Shown: positions 45,858 through 57,189, counted from the stretch's first letter. The stretch is 64,000 bases of DNA from Halocaridina rubra (GCA_037179515.1 JAXCGZ010015135.1:135001-199000), one strand, 5' to 3'. Notes: generated by a model not told the origin, from the sequence alone. Translations and numbers: made by a program.

Positions 45858-46640
45858 TCTTGAAGGTCTTTCAGTTTTTTTCTCATCAAAATTTCTCTAA
45901 ATGTGTCCCCTATCTCAAAGGTTACTTTCATTGGTCTTGCCTTTCCCTCCCTAGAATATTTACCAAGTTGGTTAATGTTTACATTAACCACTCTCTTCTC
46001 TTTTATAAGTGCCCGTTTTATCGTTGGCTTAGCCCTTTCCATCACAACATCTTTAATTTTTCTATTACTGTATCTTTACAGTCAACCGCTTGCACATTAT
46101 CCAGTGCCACCACCCTCACAGCCTCTTTTACTGCCACATTCCCCTTTGCGGTATCTGCAAAGGAAGTTTTCATATCATTGTGGTCTGTATTCAGCTCCTT
46201 AAACTTTTCTAAACTGTTAGAAGTTTTCCTTTATCTGGACATTCCAAGCTGCAATCTCATCTCTCTCAGAATAGAGCAGTGAACTAGCATTTAATATATT
46301 CAGGTTGTCAGTCAACTATTTGCTGTTTTCTGCTTGTTTAGATATTCTGATTTCTAGTTCACTCTTTCCCTTTCCAGCTTCTTTATTCGTTTTTCTAGTT
46401 TTTTTCTCTCTTGCCCTTGTGCCTTATTTGCTTCCTCCAAAGATCTTATTACTCATCTAAGGGTTTCATTCTCCATTATTTCTCTATCCATATTCTGAAT
46501 TTTGCCATCCTGGTTTATTTCAAGGGTCTCAAGGTCCTTGACTTTTTGTTTCAGATTTCTAAGAACTACTCCTCCTCCTCTTACAGCCCTATGGAGATCC
46601 TTTACCACCCCATCCCAAGCATTGGATGAAGGGGGGGGCT
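45858..46640 (-). pseudogene. CR1 ORF1 N-terminal and central part, unit 1
   Basis: The minus strand reads INQLGKYSREGKARPMKVTF and REILMRKKLKDLQE (45815-46045), preceded by diverged coiled-coil codons (complements of CTAGTTCACTC..CTTTCCCTTTCCAGC near 46360). Frames are broken in several places. Confidence 0.82.
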
Positions 46641-46783
46641 AGGGATAGAGATGGTTTAATTTTGATGTTTTGTCTTCACAGAATATAGAGCAAATATAGA
46701 GAGAAAAGTTTCTATTTAATTGCACACAGCATTACAATATTTTCATATGAGTACTAATTTAGTTACTTAGTTCATCTATTTTC
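46641..46783 (-). promoter_or_regulatory. CR1 partial 5'UTR, unit 1, ending at a duplication junction
   Basis: The complement matches the inner part of the copy C 5'UTR (TTCTATATTCTGTGA block next to the ATG region). At 46783 it switches abruptly from TTCTGGTA to CR1 linker sequence, the same junction as at 54458. Confidence 0.7.
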
Positions 46784-46982
46784 TGGTATTCATATTTTTT
46801 CTCCTCATATACCTTTTCCAGCATTTGTCTCTCCACTCCTTTGCTCTCTTACACTCATTATTGAACCATTTCCTCTCTGGCATGAATAGCTCTTATTTTC
46901 GTGGAAGGTATTCAACAATCTACTATCTTCCCATATTCCTCTCAAAAGATGTCGTACATTTCTTGTCCAGATTTGTTGTTAA

Positions 46983-47045
46983 CCCTGCTCAAGTAAACAT
47001 TGTTTTGTATATAGTTTAGATAACCGAGGATCTGACAGACCCCCC
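46983..47045. promoter_or_regulatory. piggyBac left terminus with subterminal motif
   Basis: The terminal CCCTGCTCAAGTAA is followed 45 bases in by GATAACCGAGGATCTGACAGACC, whose centre (GGATCTGACAGACC, 47028-47041) resembles the palindromic motif near the right end. It could be a transposase-binding site; that is inferred. Confidence 0.65.
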
Positions 47046-47585
47046 CAAAAAAAAAAATACTTCTTATTGATTTATTGAAGTAGAAATGGCTAAAAATGAT
47101 ATTTATTACCTCTTCTTGTTGCTAATGACAGAATATTTAATTTTAACTTTAACTAGTTTTATGGAGATAAATGAAGAGAAATAGGTGAAATTTTGTGTAT
47201 TTTTAATGTGACGTCTGGCAAGCCAAACTAAAATGTCTACTTCTGTTGTTGGCCATCGTGTGCAGTAGACCCAAACTACAGCTATCTGTATAGAAAAGGA
47301 GAAAGACAGTAAATGAAAAAAACAAGTGTTAATCAGGGAAGATGAAAATGATGAGAATAAATTTTATGCAAATTTTTCGTCATTATCAAGGATTATATCC
47401 ATTGCTTTTTACATACTATATTTTGTGTATCTAGTGCTCCCTTTACTTCTGAATAGATAGAAACTAGAATTATTGGTAGTCAGTGAAATATGTTAGCATA
47501 CCTGGCACTAAATGCAGTCACTGCAAGTAGGGGTGGAATGCTCAGAACACACTGGTCACCGACAGTGTAAAAACTAGTACAGTAT

Positions 47586-47870
47586 TTGATTTTCCTATCA
47601 CTTTTGCAGGGACACAAGACACACCATTTCCTTACAGCTGATAGTGTTGCCTACCTTTGTGAAAGATTGATGCCAAATACTGTCCTAACAGTCATCTGTA
47701 TGGACAGTCGCATACCTTGGAAGTACATTCTATCTTCAGCTCAAGATCGGATCAGTTCTTCTGCCAACTTTATCATGTATATACAGCAAGGGAGCGGCAC
47801 CTTTGTGGGAATGGGAATGTTGTTAAGTTTCTGTTTTACTAAGGGGATTCAAAGTACTGAACTCGGTTAA
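47586..47870 (+). other. Unrecognised open frame inside the piggyBac
   Basis: The frame of 94 codons has mixed composition (GHKTHHFLTADSVAYLCERL, ICMDSRIPWKYILSS, SGTFVGMG). It follows a good-looking 3' splice site (pyrimidine-rich, TTTTGCAG near 47610), so it could be a captured exon. I recognise no family. It may also be chance. Confidence 0.2.
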
Positions 47871-48289
47871 GAGCTCACAAACAAACAGGACAGATATTAT
47901 TGTACTTGAACACCCTACCCGTATACCACTACTCGGTTAAATGAAACTCAGAATTCAACTTTCTCTTAATTTTGGAAATGCAATGACACATTAAAAAAAA
48001 ATTGAATTAATTTTGGAGCTGGAACAAATTGTAAATTTAAATTTATGGAATGCTGCCTCGAATCCCGGAGGTGGTGAGCATGATTTTGATTCCCGGCACC
48101 ACAGATGGATGCCAAGACTTTGGCCTCAACTCGACAATCACCTCTGTCACACAGGCAGAGTAGAATAGAGGACACTGCAATTGCAGAAACAGAAACGACA
48201 CACTGTTAATAATGGGAAAACCGAAAGCACTAGCACACAAATAATGAGTTTCCAATATCATTCTACAGGATGAAAACATATTGGTTAGT

Positions 48290-48835
48290 CACAGATAACC
48301 AGAAATATTTATGCTACCGTAAGAGCATACAAAACCATTAATTATTTGCCAGCATTAGAGGAAAACAATTTATTCACAATAAATGAAGAATAAGCAAGAC
48401 AAATACAGTATGTATTCCTTAAATTGTGGGCAACCACAAAGTTGCAATGCTTATTAATGATTTGCAATTTATATGGTAAAACACTCTATTTACAATAAGA
48501 ATCTAGAGATAAATACAGTATTCATTCACTTTTGGTTATCAAGAACTATTTGCAATGAAAAAAGGGGAAAAATCACCTTTTGAAGTATTTGCAACTTATA
48601 ACTCAATACACTTTATCCCCAATATATGAAGAATCAGCAAGATAAAGGCAGTATGTATTCATTAAATTGTGGTTAACAAGAAATATTTGCAAAGCAAACA
48701 AGGTAAAATTACTTTTTTATTATTTGTGGTTTATAGCATAAAAAACACTTTAGTTAAATGATTAATTACTTTCAGTTTATATAGTAAATAGCTTTATTCA
48801 CGAGTTTTTGACGTAAAACACTTTATCTACGACGA
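48290..48835. repeat. Degenerate tandem repeat, unit about 110-130 bp, inside the piggyBac
   Basis: Blocks such as TACAGTATGTATTC recur at about 48405, 48515 and 48645. Each is preceded by CACAATAAATGAAGAATAAGC-like or shortened text and followed by TTGTGG..AACAAGAAATATTTGCAA-like text. About four diverged, AT-rich units are visible. Confidence 0.65.
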
Positions 48836-49289
48836 TAGAAAGGGGTGAAATGAAATTAGAGTTCGTTAGGAAAAAGGAATAGATTTTTACAGGGTCATAA
48901 CCAATCTTCCAAGGATGAAATTTTTGGCACAATCAATGAAAGAAATTTCTTATCAATGTATATCAGCGGTAATTTCCAGGTAAAGGAAGTAAGTTTGGCA
49001 AATGAGATTCCAGTTAGGTAATCTGCAAAAGTTCGTTTGTATGGGAATGGAATCTGAGAAAATTTTCGTAGGATTTGACTAGAAACAAATTTAACCAGTA
49101 ACGAATTTAGCCAGTTTCTCGAATTCCCAATTTGCTTGACCAACGAAATTTACCATACACTATCCCTCACCTTGTTTGGGCCAGATGAATTCCTGTGATG
49201 ACGCCACATAAATAGCAGATATAGTAATATTATCTACCAAAATTAAAAATAAAGTGGAGAATGCAAACAGAAACTCTCTCGCCACTAGA

Positions 49290-49650
49290 AAAAGAACATT
49301 AATGATGGAAAAATCCTGTATATCAAAAAAAGTAGTAATACTGATCAAAAAAGCAAGGAAAGTATGCCTGAATGTGTCAGCTTCGTCGATACAATCCTCC
49401 AGCTCCTTCTCTGGGATAAGCACTTCCAGTTCAGCCTGTTTCTCATCTAAGGTGCTTAGTCTACTATTAAAGACGTCTATGGAACTCTTGAGCTGAAACT
49501 CACTGATGCTGGTCGTCTCTAGCAGGCCCTTTAATGCATTGGCCTGCCGAGTAACCCAACATCTGGCGGACGTCCTCTGCCGCTTCACCAACTGCGGAGG
49601 CGAGATCTTGCCTCTGGGATGTTTGGCTGCCAAAAGAGAGCGATTCAATG
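49290..49650 (-). pseudogene. BEL/Pao-like gag N-terminal fragment
   Basis: Within the frame 49160-49765 the segment KRQRTSARCWVTRQANALKG, then FNSRLSTLDEKQAELEVLIP and LEDCIDEADTFRHTFL, resembles the N-terminal (DUF1759-like) region of BEL/Pao retrotransposon polyproteins: a basic R..VTR start and an acidic L.E.Q.ELE..I...E..DEA..FR pattern. The frame then enters hydrophobic sequence unlike gag. No LTR, protease or polymerase was seen nearby. The family assignment is from memory. Confidence 0.5.
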
Positions 49651-50313
49651 TCCCTCCTGGTGGCGTCATATGTAGGATATATTTCCAGAGCAGTAACTTA
49701 TTCTTATAATATTCGAGGGCTACTGTAGTGGTGGTCCCTGGCAGGCAATTATGGCAGAGATGCAAGGGAGAGACAGTATTTTAGGTGCAACAAGTGGAAG
49801 CAAATAAAATAAAACGAGAATTATTATGGAAAAATAGGTTACTGGTAAACAATCTCTAGAACGCTCTTTGCGTTGTAGAAGACGGAACTTAACTATTCAA
49901 ATAATAAAGAAGCTACTGAAATGTATCTAGACAGGCAATTGACATATCAGAAGAGTCACATTCATAACAAAATTATCAGCAAGAACAATTTTTATAATAT
50001 AAAAAATTTATTAGCCAGATCTATGTTATCATAAGAAAATTGTAAAAAAAAAAACGTATCTAATAGACTCGCTAGGATTATGGTTTCGTTCATGAAGAAA
50101 AGGAATGATCAGAAAACAGAAATAGGGGGTAGACTTTCATACTGGGATCATGGTTTCTACATGTACAAGAATAATAAATAATATATATTTAAAATTATCT
50201 ATAAGCTGAAATATAACTTGAAAGTAATCATAATCTGCAAAAGGCAAGAAGTGAGAATTATTTTAGTAAGAAAAAAAAGTTAATAGCTACTAAGTTAACT
50301 AATAAGGCATCTA

Positions 50314-52022
50314 CTACAACCTCTGGTGACTTTGAGCAAAACACTCTGTCACAACCTGTCCTTTGTGTTTCATCATTACCTTGTAGGTTACCCAGAAGTT
50401 AACTCCTCCAGCATTGATGAGGCCGTAGAATATGCACAATGGCCATCTCTTAGTCATTCGATTGCATGAGTACCTCACACACATTTGGTCGAATGTACTG
50501 ACCCCTCCTTTTGTCATGCTATAAACATGATGGGTTCAGGTTTCCCATTAGCTTCTATTACAGGTATGTAGTGCATGGAGGAAATAATTTGCACAAACTT
50601 TGTTTTTGTCTTGTCTGGCAGAAAAGACAAAAGATGGTCGCATTCTTGTCAAAGAGATATGCAGTGCAACCCTTTTTAATTAGCTGTTTGTCAGTCATAG
50701 TTGCTGGTACTTCAGGTTTATTGCTCCTCAATGTTCCTACATATGTAAGGCCATAATTGTTCAGCAGGACACTAAACAGTTTATAAGAAGAAAACCAGTT
50801 ATCTCCCATTATATTCCTGCTGGTATTTTTGAAGGGCTCTACCAATTGTGTTGTAATGCAGTGGCCAAGGTTCATATCAGGTGGTGGCTTGGAATGTTTT
50901 CCAATGTATGGAGAGGCTCCGTGCATGTATTTTGATTAGCTTTCACATACCTTTATGAGCTTCAACCCATATTTTGCTGGCTTGTTGGGAATATACATGT
51001 GGAAGCTGCATCATCCTCTGAAACCAAGTAGCTGTTCATCCATGGTAATGTGTGGACAGGGTGTATATCCATAATTGCATTTCTCAATGAACAGATCCCA
51101 AACATGTCCGATTGGGGCGAATCTATCAGTTGCCTGCCTCTCTTGTCGTTTATTTCGATCATTAAATTTAGACAGCATAACAGAAAGCGAAACCTATACT
51201 CTAACATGGCTGCACGATATGTGGCACGACTGTAACACTCATTAAACATTGTGTCTGTGCTGACATGGTTGTCTTCTTGGGCACCAGAAAAGATCAAAAT
51301 GCCAATAAGTGCCAATATCTCATTGGAGGTAGCTTTGTCTACAGTTGCTCTTTTCTTAGAATACTTTTCAGAATTTTCAGCAATGTTGATGTTGGCTAAT
51401 GTCATAACTTCATTGATTGACTCATCTGAGAAGAAGTACTGGAAGCAGTTTTGTGGAGTAGGGTCAAATGTATGTTTTCTTCCTGATGACATGTCTATAG
51501 CTGGCATTGAATTACACCTTGTTGTTCTGTTTGTGGGACCACTTAGGGGCTTTGTTGACCAAAAATGACCATTATGTCCTATGATTTTTGTCGCTGTGTA
51601 TTTCACAAAAAAATGTGATTGGGACATGCCGCTTGCAGGAGAGGTAGAAGGAGTTGGATCATCTGGTGCTGTAGTAGATGTTAAAGGAGCTGGATCATCT
51701 GGTGCTGTAGTAGATGTGGAAGCAACAGATTTATCTGGTGTTGCTGCAGAAGTCAAGGCAATCTCATCAACTGATACTGCTGCAGAAGTCGAAGGCATAG
51801 GGTCTTGTGTGTGATGAACATGTTCTGAATGTTCACATTTTTTACAAACATATTCTGAACATTTATGCTTTCTTGAATGCATCCATTCGTCTGAATCATC
51901 AGTTTCACTGGAATTATCAATTCCATATTCATCATTATAAGAAGCTGATTCCATTACATGTCATTACCTTCATCAGTATCAGTACTGTTACTTAGTTGTC
52001 CAATATCACTTTCATCAGACAT
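50314..52022 (-). pseudogene. piggyBac (PGBD4-like) transposase, inactivated
   Basis: The natural start is probably the ATG at 52022-52020 (MSDESDIGQLSNSTD, acidic as in piggyBac N termini). A one-base shift near 51955 joins it to ESASYNDEYGIDNSSETDD. The core has NEILALIGILIFSGAQEDN, a MDEQLLGFRG block with the first catalytic Asp (near 51040), GDNWFSSYKLFSVLLNNYG with the second, and MTKGGVSTFDQMC, where the third catalytic Asp is Ser. At least two stops and two frame changes lie between 50920 and 51060. The C terminus has SCNRMTKRWPLCIFYGLINAGG. Confidence 0.93.
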
Positions 52023-52186
52023 TTTGTTTATTTTTTTAGTCACTATATGTATATATTTGTCACTATATGTATATACCTTTTGTGTCACTATATGTATTTA
52101 TTTTATTTTAGAGTATAAATTACGATTTATCCATATCTGGAACAAAAAGAAATATATATCAGCAAGAAGCTAACAACATCCGTAGC

Positions 52187-52440
52187 ACGTCAGGTAATTT
52201 GGGGTCACAGAGACCCAGATCATAGAACACCTTAGGTAACCTTGGGGTCTGAAAGACCTGAAGCCCCTATATGTCAGCAACGGGCTGCAATCACGAGATG
52301 AACTCATCACTGCCTTAAATTATTCAATGAGTCAGGAAGGTCGAGGGGGGACAGATTTCTAAATCATAGAGTAAAATAAAAAAAAAAAAGCAGTGTTTGG
52401 GAGGTTTGGGTCTGTGAGAGCTCATGTTACTTGAGCAGGG
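52187..52440. promoter_or_regulatory. piggyBac right terminus with palindromic motifs
   Basis: GGGGTCACAGAGACCC (52201-52216) and GGGTCTGAAAGACCT (52245-52259) are short palindromes preceded by GGTAA-type sequence, and GGGTCTGTGAGAGCTC lies near 52410. The terminal inverted repeat ends at 52440. The left end has a related motif at 47028. Confidence 0.65.
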
Positions 52441-52444
52441 TTAA

Positions 52445-53250
52445 ATAAGGTACTCCAGTCAATAACTGCAAGTAGCTCATTAATACCGATGTAATCTCCT
52501 CTACTTTCAGGCAGAGTATCTTCGATTATACGCTCTGTTAACAATACACAGTTCTCACTATTTCCAATCGGTAGTTCATACTCATTTTTTTTTTTAATAT
52601 CCAACACATTATCTGTGAATACATGATCAAACAGCGATGGCTCATCCCCACCCCTGACCCTCGTTGTTCCAGTGCATGTTGGTGTAGGAAATTCCCTCAT
52701 ATGCAGTCTAGTAATCTTGCCCCAAATGAGTCCTCACCACTGTGTGGGTCAAGATTTATCCAAGCTATCTCTCTACAATAAAAAAAAACTCCCATAAACA
52801 AAATTCTAATTTTTTTCCCATGCAATGTTAACAACTGAGTTTATGACTTCAATAGTACCTATATGACTTTCCTCATAAACTTCTAGCCTATTCTGGTTCC
52901 TTGGTGGATAATATACAACAGTTATTATAATGCTTCCCAACCTGGTATTTATGTGAGCAACAAGAAATTTCTTCAGCTCACTCTCTACTGCAAGGTTTAT
53001 TTCTTCATCCTGAAATCATTCACATATGAGCAGTACTATCCCTCCACCAGTTCTCTTAGATCTTTCAACCCTTAATAATCTGAAGCCCATAGGAAAAACT
53101 GTGACTCTGCCAATGTCCTCACTTTACTTAGTCTCAATAAACGCTACTAAATCTGCCTTACTGTAGCGAATCTTATCCTATAATTCTACTGCCTTACCAA
53201 GTACCCCATCAGCATTTGTGTGTACAGCAATCTTAATGAGGCCGTATCCC
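52445..53250 (-). pseudogene. CR1 endonuclease, unit 2 of the composite element
   Basis: The frame 52422-52700 has PSLFDHVFTDNVLD and PIGNSENCVLLTER, where the SDH motif is SEN. Upstream text (52700-53240) matches the complement of the endonuclease start, with many indels. Confidence 0.85.
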
Positions 53251-54330
53251 CTCAACCTCTATCATTATCTTATTTATCTCCCCTTTGTATGGAAGAACTC
53301 TGAAACAGAAATTTTTCTCCTCTTCTTCATTTCTTCTCTCATTTAACCTTGTAGCCTCTTTCAACAAGGTTTAGATCCTTCTATCTCTTTCTGTGTTCTG
53401 TATGGTCTAATGGACAATGTTTTGAATTCCTGAAGATCTTTCATATTTTTTTTTTCTCATTCAGTATTTCTCTACAGGTTACTTGCATTGGTCTTGACTT
53501 TCCATCCCAAGAATATTTACCAAATTGGTTAATGTGTACATTATTCCCCAGGCCACATCATACTCCAAACTTCCTTTTCAGGTCTAAAACCCTAGTTTTA
53601 TTTTGTTCAAGTCTCCCCTGCCATGTTGGCACCTTGAATTTATTTATGCCTGAGATTACCACTCTCTTCTCTTTATCAAGTGCCTGCTTAATCAGTAGCT
53701 CAGACCTTTCCATCACCACATATTTCATTTTATTCTATTACTGTTTCATTATAGTCAACCGATTGTACATTTTCCAGTGCAACCACCCTCACAGGCTCTT
53801 TTACTGTCACATCCCCCTGTGCGGCATCTGCAAAGGAAATTTTCATGGAATCATGTTCTGTATTCAGCTCCTGAAACTCTTTTCTAAATTGTTAGATGTT
53901 TTCCTTTAACTAGACATTCCAAGCTGCAATCTCATCTCTCTCAGAAGAGAGCAGTGAACTAGCATTTAATTCATTCAGGTTGTCATTCAACTATTTGCTG
54001 TTTTCTGCTTGTTTAGAAATTCTAGTTTCTAGTTCACTCTTTTCCCCTTCCAGCTTCTTTATTCGTTTTTCTAGTTCTTGTCTCTCTAGCCCTTCTGCCT
54101 TATTTGCTTCCTCCAAAGATCTTATTATCTCTCTAAGGGCTTCATTCTCTTTCATTTTCCTATAACTTATTCCGAATTTAGTCATCCAGGTTTATTTCAA
54201 GGGTCTCAAGGTCCTTGACTTTTTGTTGCAGGTTTCTAAGAGCTACTCCTCCTCCTACAACCCCCAGAAATCCTCTACCACCCCTCCTCCAACCATTGGA
54301 TGAAGGGGTTGGGGATAGAGATGGTTTCAT
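53251..54330 (-). pseudogene. CR1 ORF1, unit 2
   Basis: The complement matches ORF1 from the start (EALREIIRSLEEANKAEGLE, RKQELEKRIKKLEGEKSELE-like at 53991-54185) through the central PE..N.NQLG region near 53530 to the C terminus near 53260. Stops and indels break it throughout. Confidence 0.85.
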
Positions 54331-54458
54331 TTTGATGCTTTGTCATCACAGAATATAGAGAAAAAATAGTTAGAGAAAAGTTTCTATTTAGCTGCACACA
54401 GAATTATTATATCTTTATAAATGTACTAATTTAGTTACATAGTTCATCTCTTTTCTGG
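54331..54458 (-). promoter_or_regulatory. CR1 partial 5'UTR, unit 2, ending at a duplication junction
   Basis: The sequence matches 46641-46783 and 56575-56704. At 54458 TTCTGGTA is joined directly to the CR1 linker sequence TTTATGTTTCTTCTCCTATACC, the same breakpoint as at 46783. Confidence 0.72.
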
Positions 54459-55480
54459 TATTTATGTTTCTTCTCCTATACCTTTTCCAGCATTTGTCTC
54501 TCCACTCCTTAGCTCTCTTACACTCATTACTGAACCATATCTCTCTGGTATGAATAGCTTCTATTTTTGTGGAAGGTGTGCAGCAGTCTACTATCTTCTC
54601 ATATTCCTCACAAAAGATGTTGTACACTGCTTGTACAGATTTGTTTTTAAATAAAGTACTCCAGTCAGTAACTGCAAAAACCTCATTGATGATGTTATCT
54701 CCTTTTGGATAGTTCCTCCTCCTGTCCTCACTGCCTCTACTTTCAGACAGAACATCTTCGATGATATGCTCCATCAACAATACACAGTGTTAACTATTTC
54801 AAATGGTGGTTCATACTCAACTTTTTCAATATGCAACACTTTATCTGTAAATAGTAGATCAAGCAGCGATTGCTCATCCCCACCCCTGGCCCTCGTTGGT
54901 TGCAGTACATGTTAGCGTATGAACTTCCCTTGCTCGCAATCTAGGAATCTTGCCCCGAATGAGTCCTACCCATTGTGTGGGTCAAGATTTATCCAATCTC
55001 TCTCTCTATGATTACAAACTCTCATAACCAAGATCATTCATTTTCTTTCCCATGCAATGTTAACAACTGGGTTTATGACTTCAAGAATACCTATATGACT
55101 TTCCTTGTACATTTATAGCCTATGTTAGTTCCTTGGTGGGTTAAAATACAACAATTATTATAATTCTCCCTGACCTGGCATTTAAGCAAGCAACAAGAAA
55201 TTTCTCGAGCTCAATTTCTACTACAAAGTTTATTTCTTCAATGTGAAATCTTTCACATTTGGGCAGTACTATCCCTCCACCAGTCCTCTAAGATCTTTCA
55301 ACCCATTATAATCTGAAGCCCATAGGAAAAACTGTGACTCTGCCTATGTCCTCAGTTAACTTAGTCTCAGTAAACACTACTAAATCTGCCTTACTGTTGC
55401 AAATCCTATCCTTTAATTGTACTGCCTTACCAGCTACCCAATCAGCATTTGTGTACAGCAATCTTAATGTGGCCACATCT
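54459..55480 (-). pseudogene. CR1 endonuclease and linker, unit 3
   Basis: The frame 54415-54780 holds LMEHIIEDVLSESRGSEDRR, AVTDWSTLFKNKSVQAVYNI and KEWRDKCWKRYRRRN, the end of the endonuclease and the linker. Text to 55480 matches the complement of the endonuclease start. The TTAA-like site occupied by piggyBac in units 1 and 2 is empty here (near 54648). Confidence 0.85.
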
Positions 55481-56575
55481 CCTTATCTTCTTTCATTATC
55501 TTCTTTATCTCCTCTTTGTCTGGAACAACTTTGAAAAAAGATTTTTTCTTCTTTTTTTTCATTTTTTCTCTCATTTAATCTTCTAGCCTCTTGCAACAAA
55601 GTTTAGATCCTTTCCATCTCTTTCTGTGTTCTCTATGGTCTAATGAACAATGTTTTGAATTGTTGAAGGTCTTTCAGGTTTTTTTCACATCAGTATTTAT
55701 CTGCATGTGTCCCTTCTCTCAAAGGTTTCTTTCTTTGGTCTTGCCTTTTCCTCCCAAGAATATTTACCAAGTTGGTTAATGTTTGCATTATTCTCCGGAC
55801 CACATACTACTCCAAGCTTCGTTATCAAGTCTAAAAGCCAAGCATTATTTTGTTCAAGTCTCCCCTGCCATTTTTTACTTCTGGAATTCATTTATGCATG
55901 AGATTACCACTCTCTTCTCTTTATCAAGTTCCTGCTTAATCAGTAGCTCAGACCTTTCCATCACCACATATTTGATTTTATTCTATTACTGTTTCATTAT
56001 AGTCAACAGATTGTACATTTTCCAGTGCAACCACCCTCACAGGCTCTTTTACCGTCACATCCCCCTGTGCGGCATCTGCAAAGGAAGTTTTCATAGCTTT
56101 GTGGTCCGTATTCAGCTCCTTAAACTTTTCTAAACAGTTAGATGTTTTTCTTTATCTGGACATTCCAAGTTGCAATCTCGTCTCTCTCAGAAGAGAGCAG
56201 TGACCTAACGTTTAATTCATTTAGGTTGTCATTCAACTGTTTGTAGTTTTCTACTTGTTTAGAAATTCTGGTTTCTATTCACTCATATCCCCTTCCAGCT
56301 TCTCTATTCATTTTTCTAGTTCTTGTCTCTCTTGCCCTTCTGCCTTATTTGCTTCCTCCAAAGATATTATTACCTCTCTAAGGGTTTTATTCTCTTTTAT
56401 TTCTCTATCCATATTCCGAATTTTGTCATCCAGGTTAATTTCAAGGGTTTCAATGTTTTTTTTACTTTTTGCCACAGGCTTCTAAGAGCTACTCCTCCTC
56501 CTACAACCCCTGAAGATTCTCTACTACCGCTCTCCCAACCATTGGATGGGGGGGGGTTAGGAATAGAAATGGTTT
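55481..56575 (-). pseudogene. CR1 ORF1, unit 3
   Basis: The frame 55697-55891 reads WQGRLEQNNAWLLDLITKLG, VCGPENNANINQLGKYSWEE. The N-terminal coiled-coil codons lie at 56280-56460 on the complement. The protein is broken by stops but its full extent is visible. Confidence 0.85.
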
Positions 56576-57000
56576 CATATTGATGTTCTTTCTTCACAGA
56601 ATATAGAAAAAAAATAGTGAGAGAAAAGTTCTATTTAGCTGCACACAGAAATACTCTATCTTCATATGAGTACTAATTTAGTTACTTAGTTCATCTCTTT
56701 TCTGGTAACACACATCCTAACTTATAATTTGACTTTGGTAATTAGAAAAGAAATACAAAACAAAAGCCCACATGAAGGAAAACTCGAATATGCAGCCGAG
56801 GAGACACCCATATGATGCATTGACACCTTAACTTCTAAACCGGCCACTTCAGAAGAAAAAAGATTAATCAATTTTTAACCTAGGTATGTTTTCACAGGAT
56901 CAGAATTTAAATCTAACTCAATTGAAACAAAATAAATTTAATAAAGGAAAACAGAGCAAAATGAAAAATATAAGATAACTGTGCTACTTGGTACCTTAAG
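56576..57000 (-). promoter_or_regulatory. CR1 5'UTR, unit 3 (longest leader)
   Basis: The complement aligns with the copy C leader from 26187 to 26620 and continues past it to about 57000 (TGTCAACAGTGCTGACTTAA), showing that the family's 5'UTR is at least ~430 bases. Confidence 0.65.
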
Positions 57001-57189
57001 TCAGCACTGTTGACAGGTGTATTTTTTGTATTTATTTATTTATTTACTCATTTATTTCATATAACAAACTGACTATCAAGTAAATCTATATGGGAAGGAT
57101 ATTGATTTTAACAAGATATAGAACCAAAGGATCAGGTAATAAGGCTGTAAGAGCTCTCCCCAATTTACACAAAAATTAGGTAATGTTAT

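Larger units (their letters stand above)
46979..52444. mobile_element. piggyBac-type DNA transposon, 5.46 kb, with TTAA target duplication
   Basis: TTAA at 46979-46982 and 52441-52444 flanks the element. Its termini are exact inverted repeats of CCCTGCTCAAGTAA (46983-46996 and 52427-52440). It interrupts CR1 linker sequence, which is continuous after excision (TTTGTTG-TTAA-ATAAGGTACTCC). A decayed transposase lies at 50314-52022 on the minus strand. The length is about twice that of a typical piggyBac, apparently because of extra material at 47260-50300, including a BEL/Pao-like fragment and a tandem repeat block. Confidence 0.92.
38473..57000 (-). mobile_element. Composite CR1-like LINE with triplicated 5' half and nested insertions
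   Basis: Read from 57000 down, the order is 5'UTR-ORF1-endonuclease (to 54459), partial 5'UTR-ORF1-endonuclease (54458-46784, split by piggyBac), partial 5'UTR-ORF1-endonuclease (46783-41404, split by LINE family 2 and a deleted piggyBac), then linker and reverse transcriptase to the 3' tail at 38473. Both internal junctions join the 5'UTR sequence TTCTGGTA to the same linker position (TTTATGTTTYTTCTCC-like; 46783 and 54458). Only one reverse transcriptase and one 3' end exist. All frames are decayed. Confidence 0.8.
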
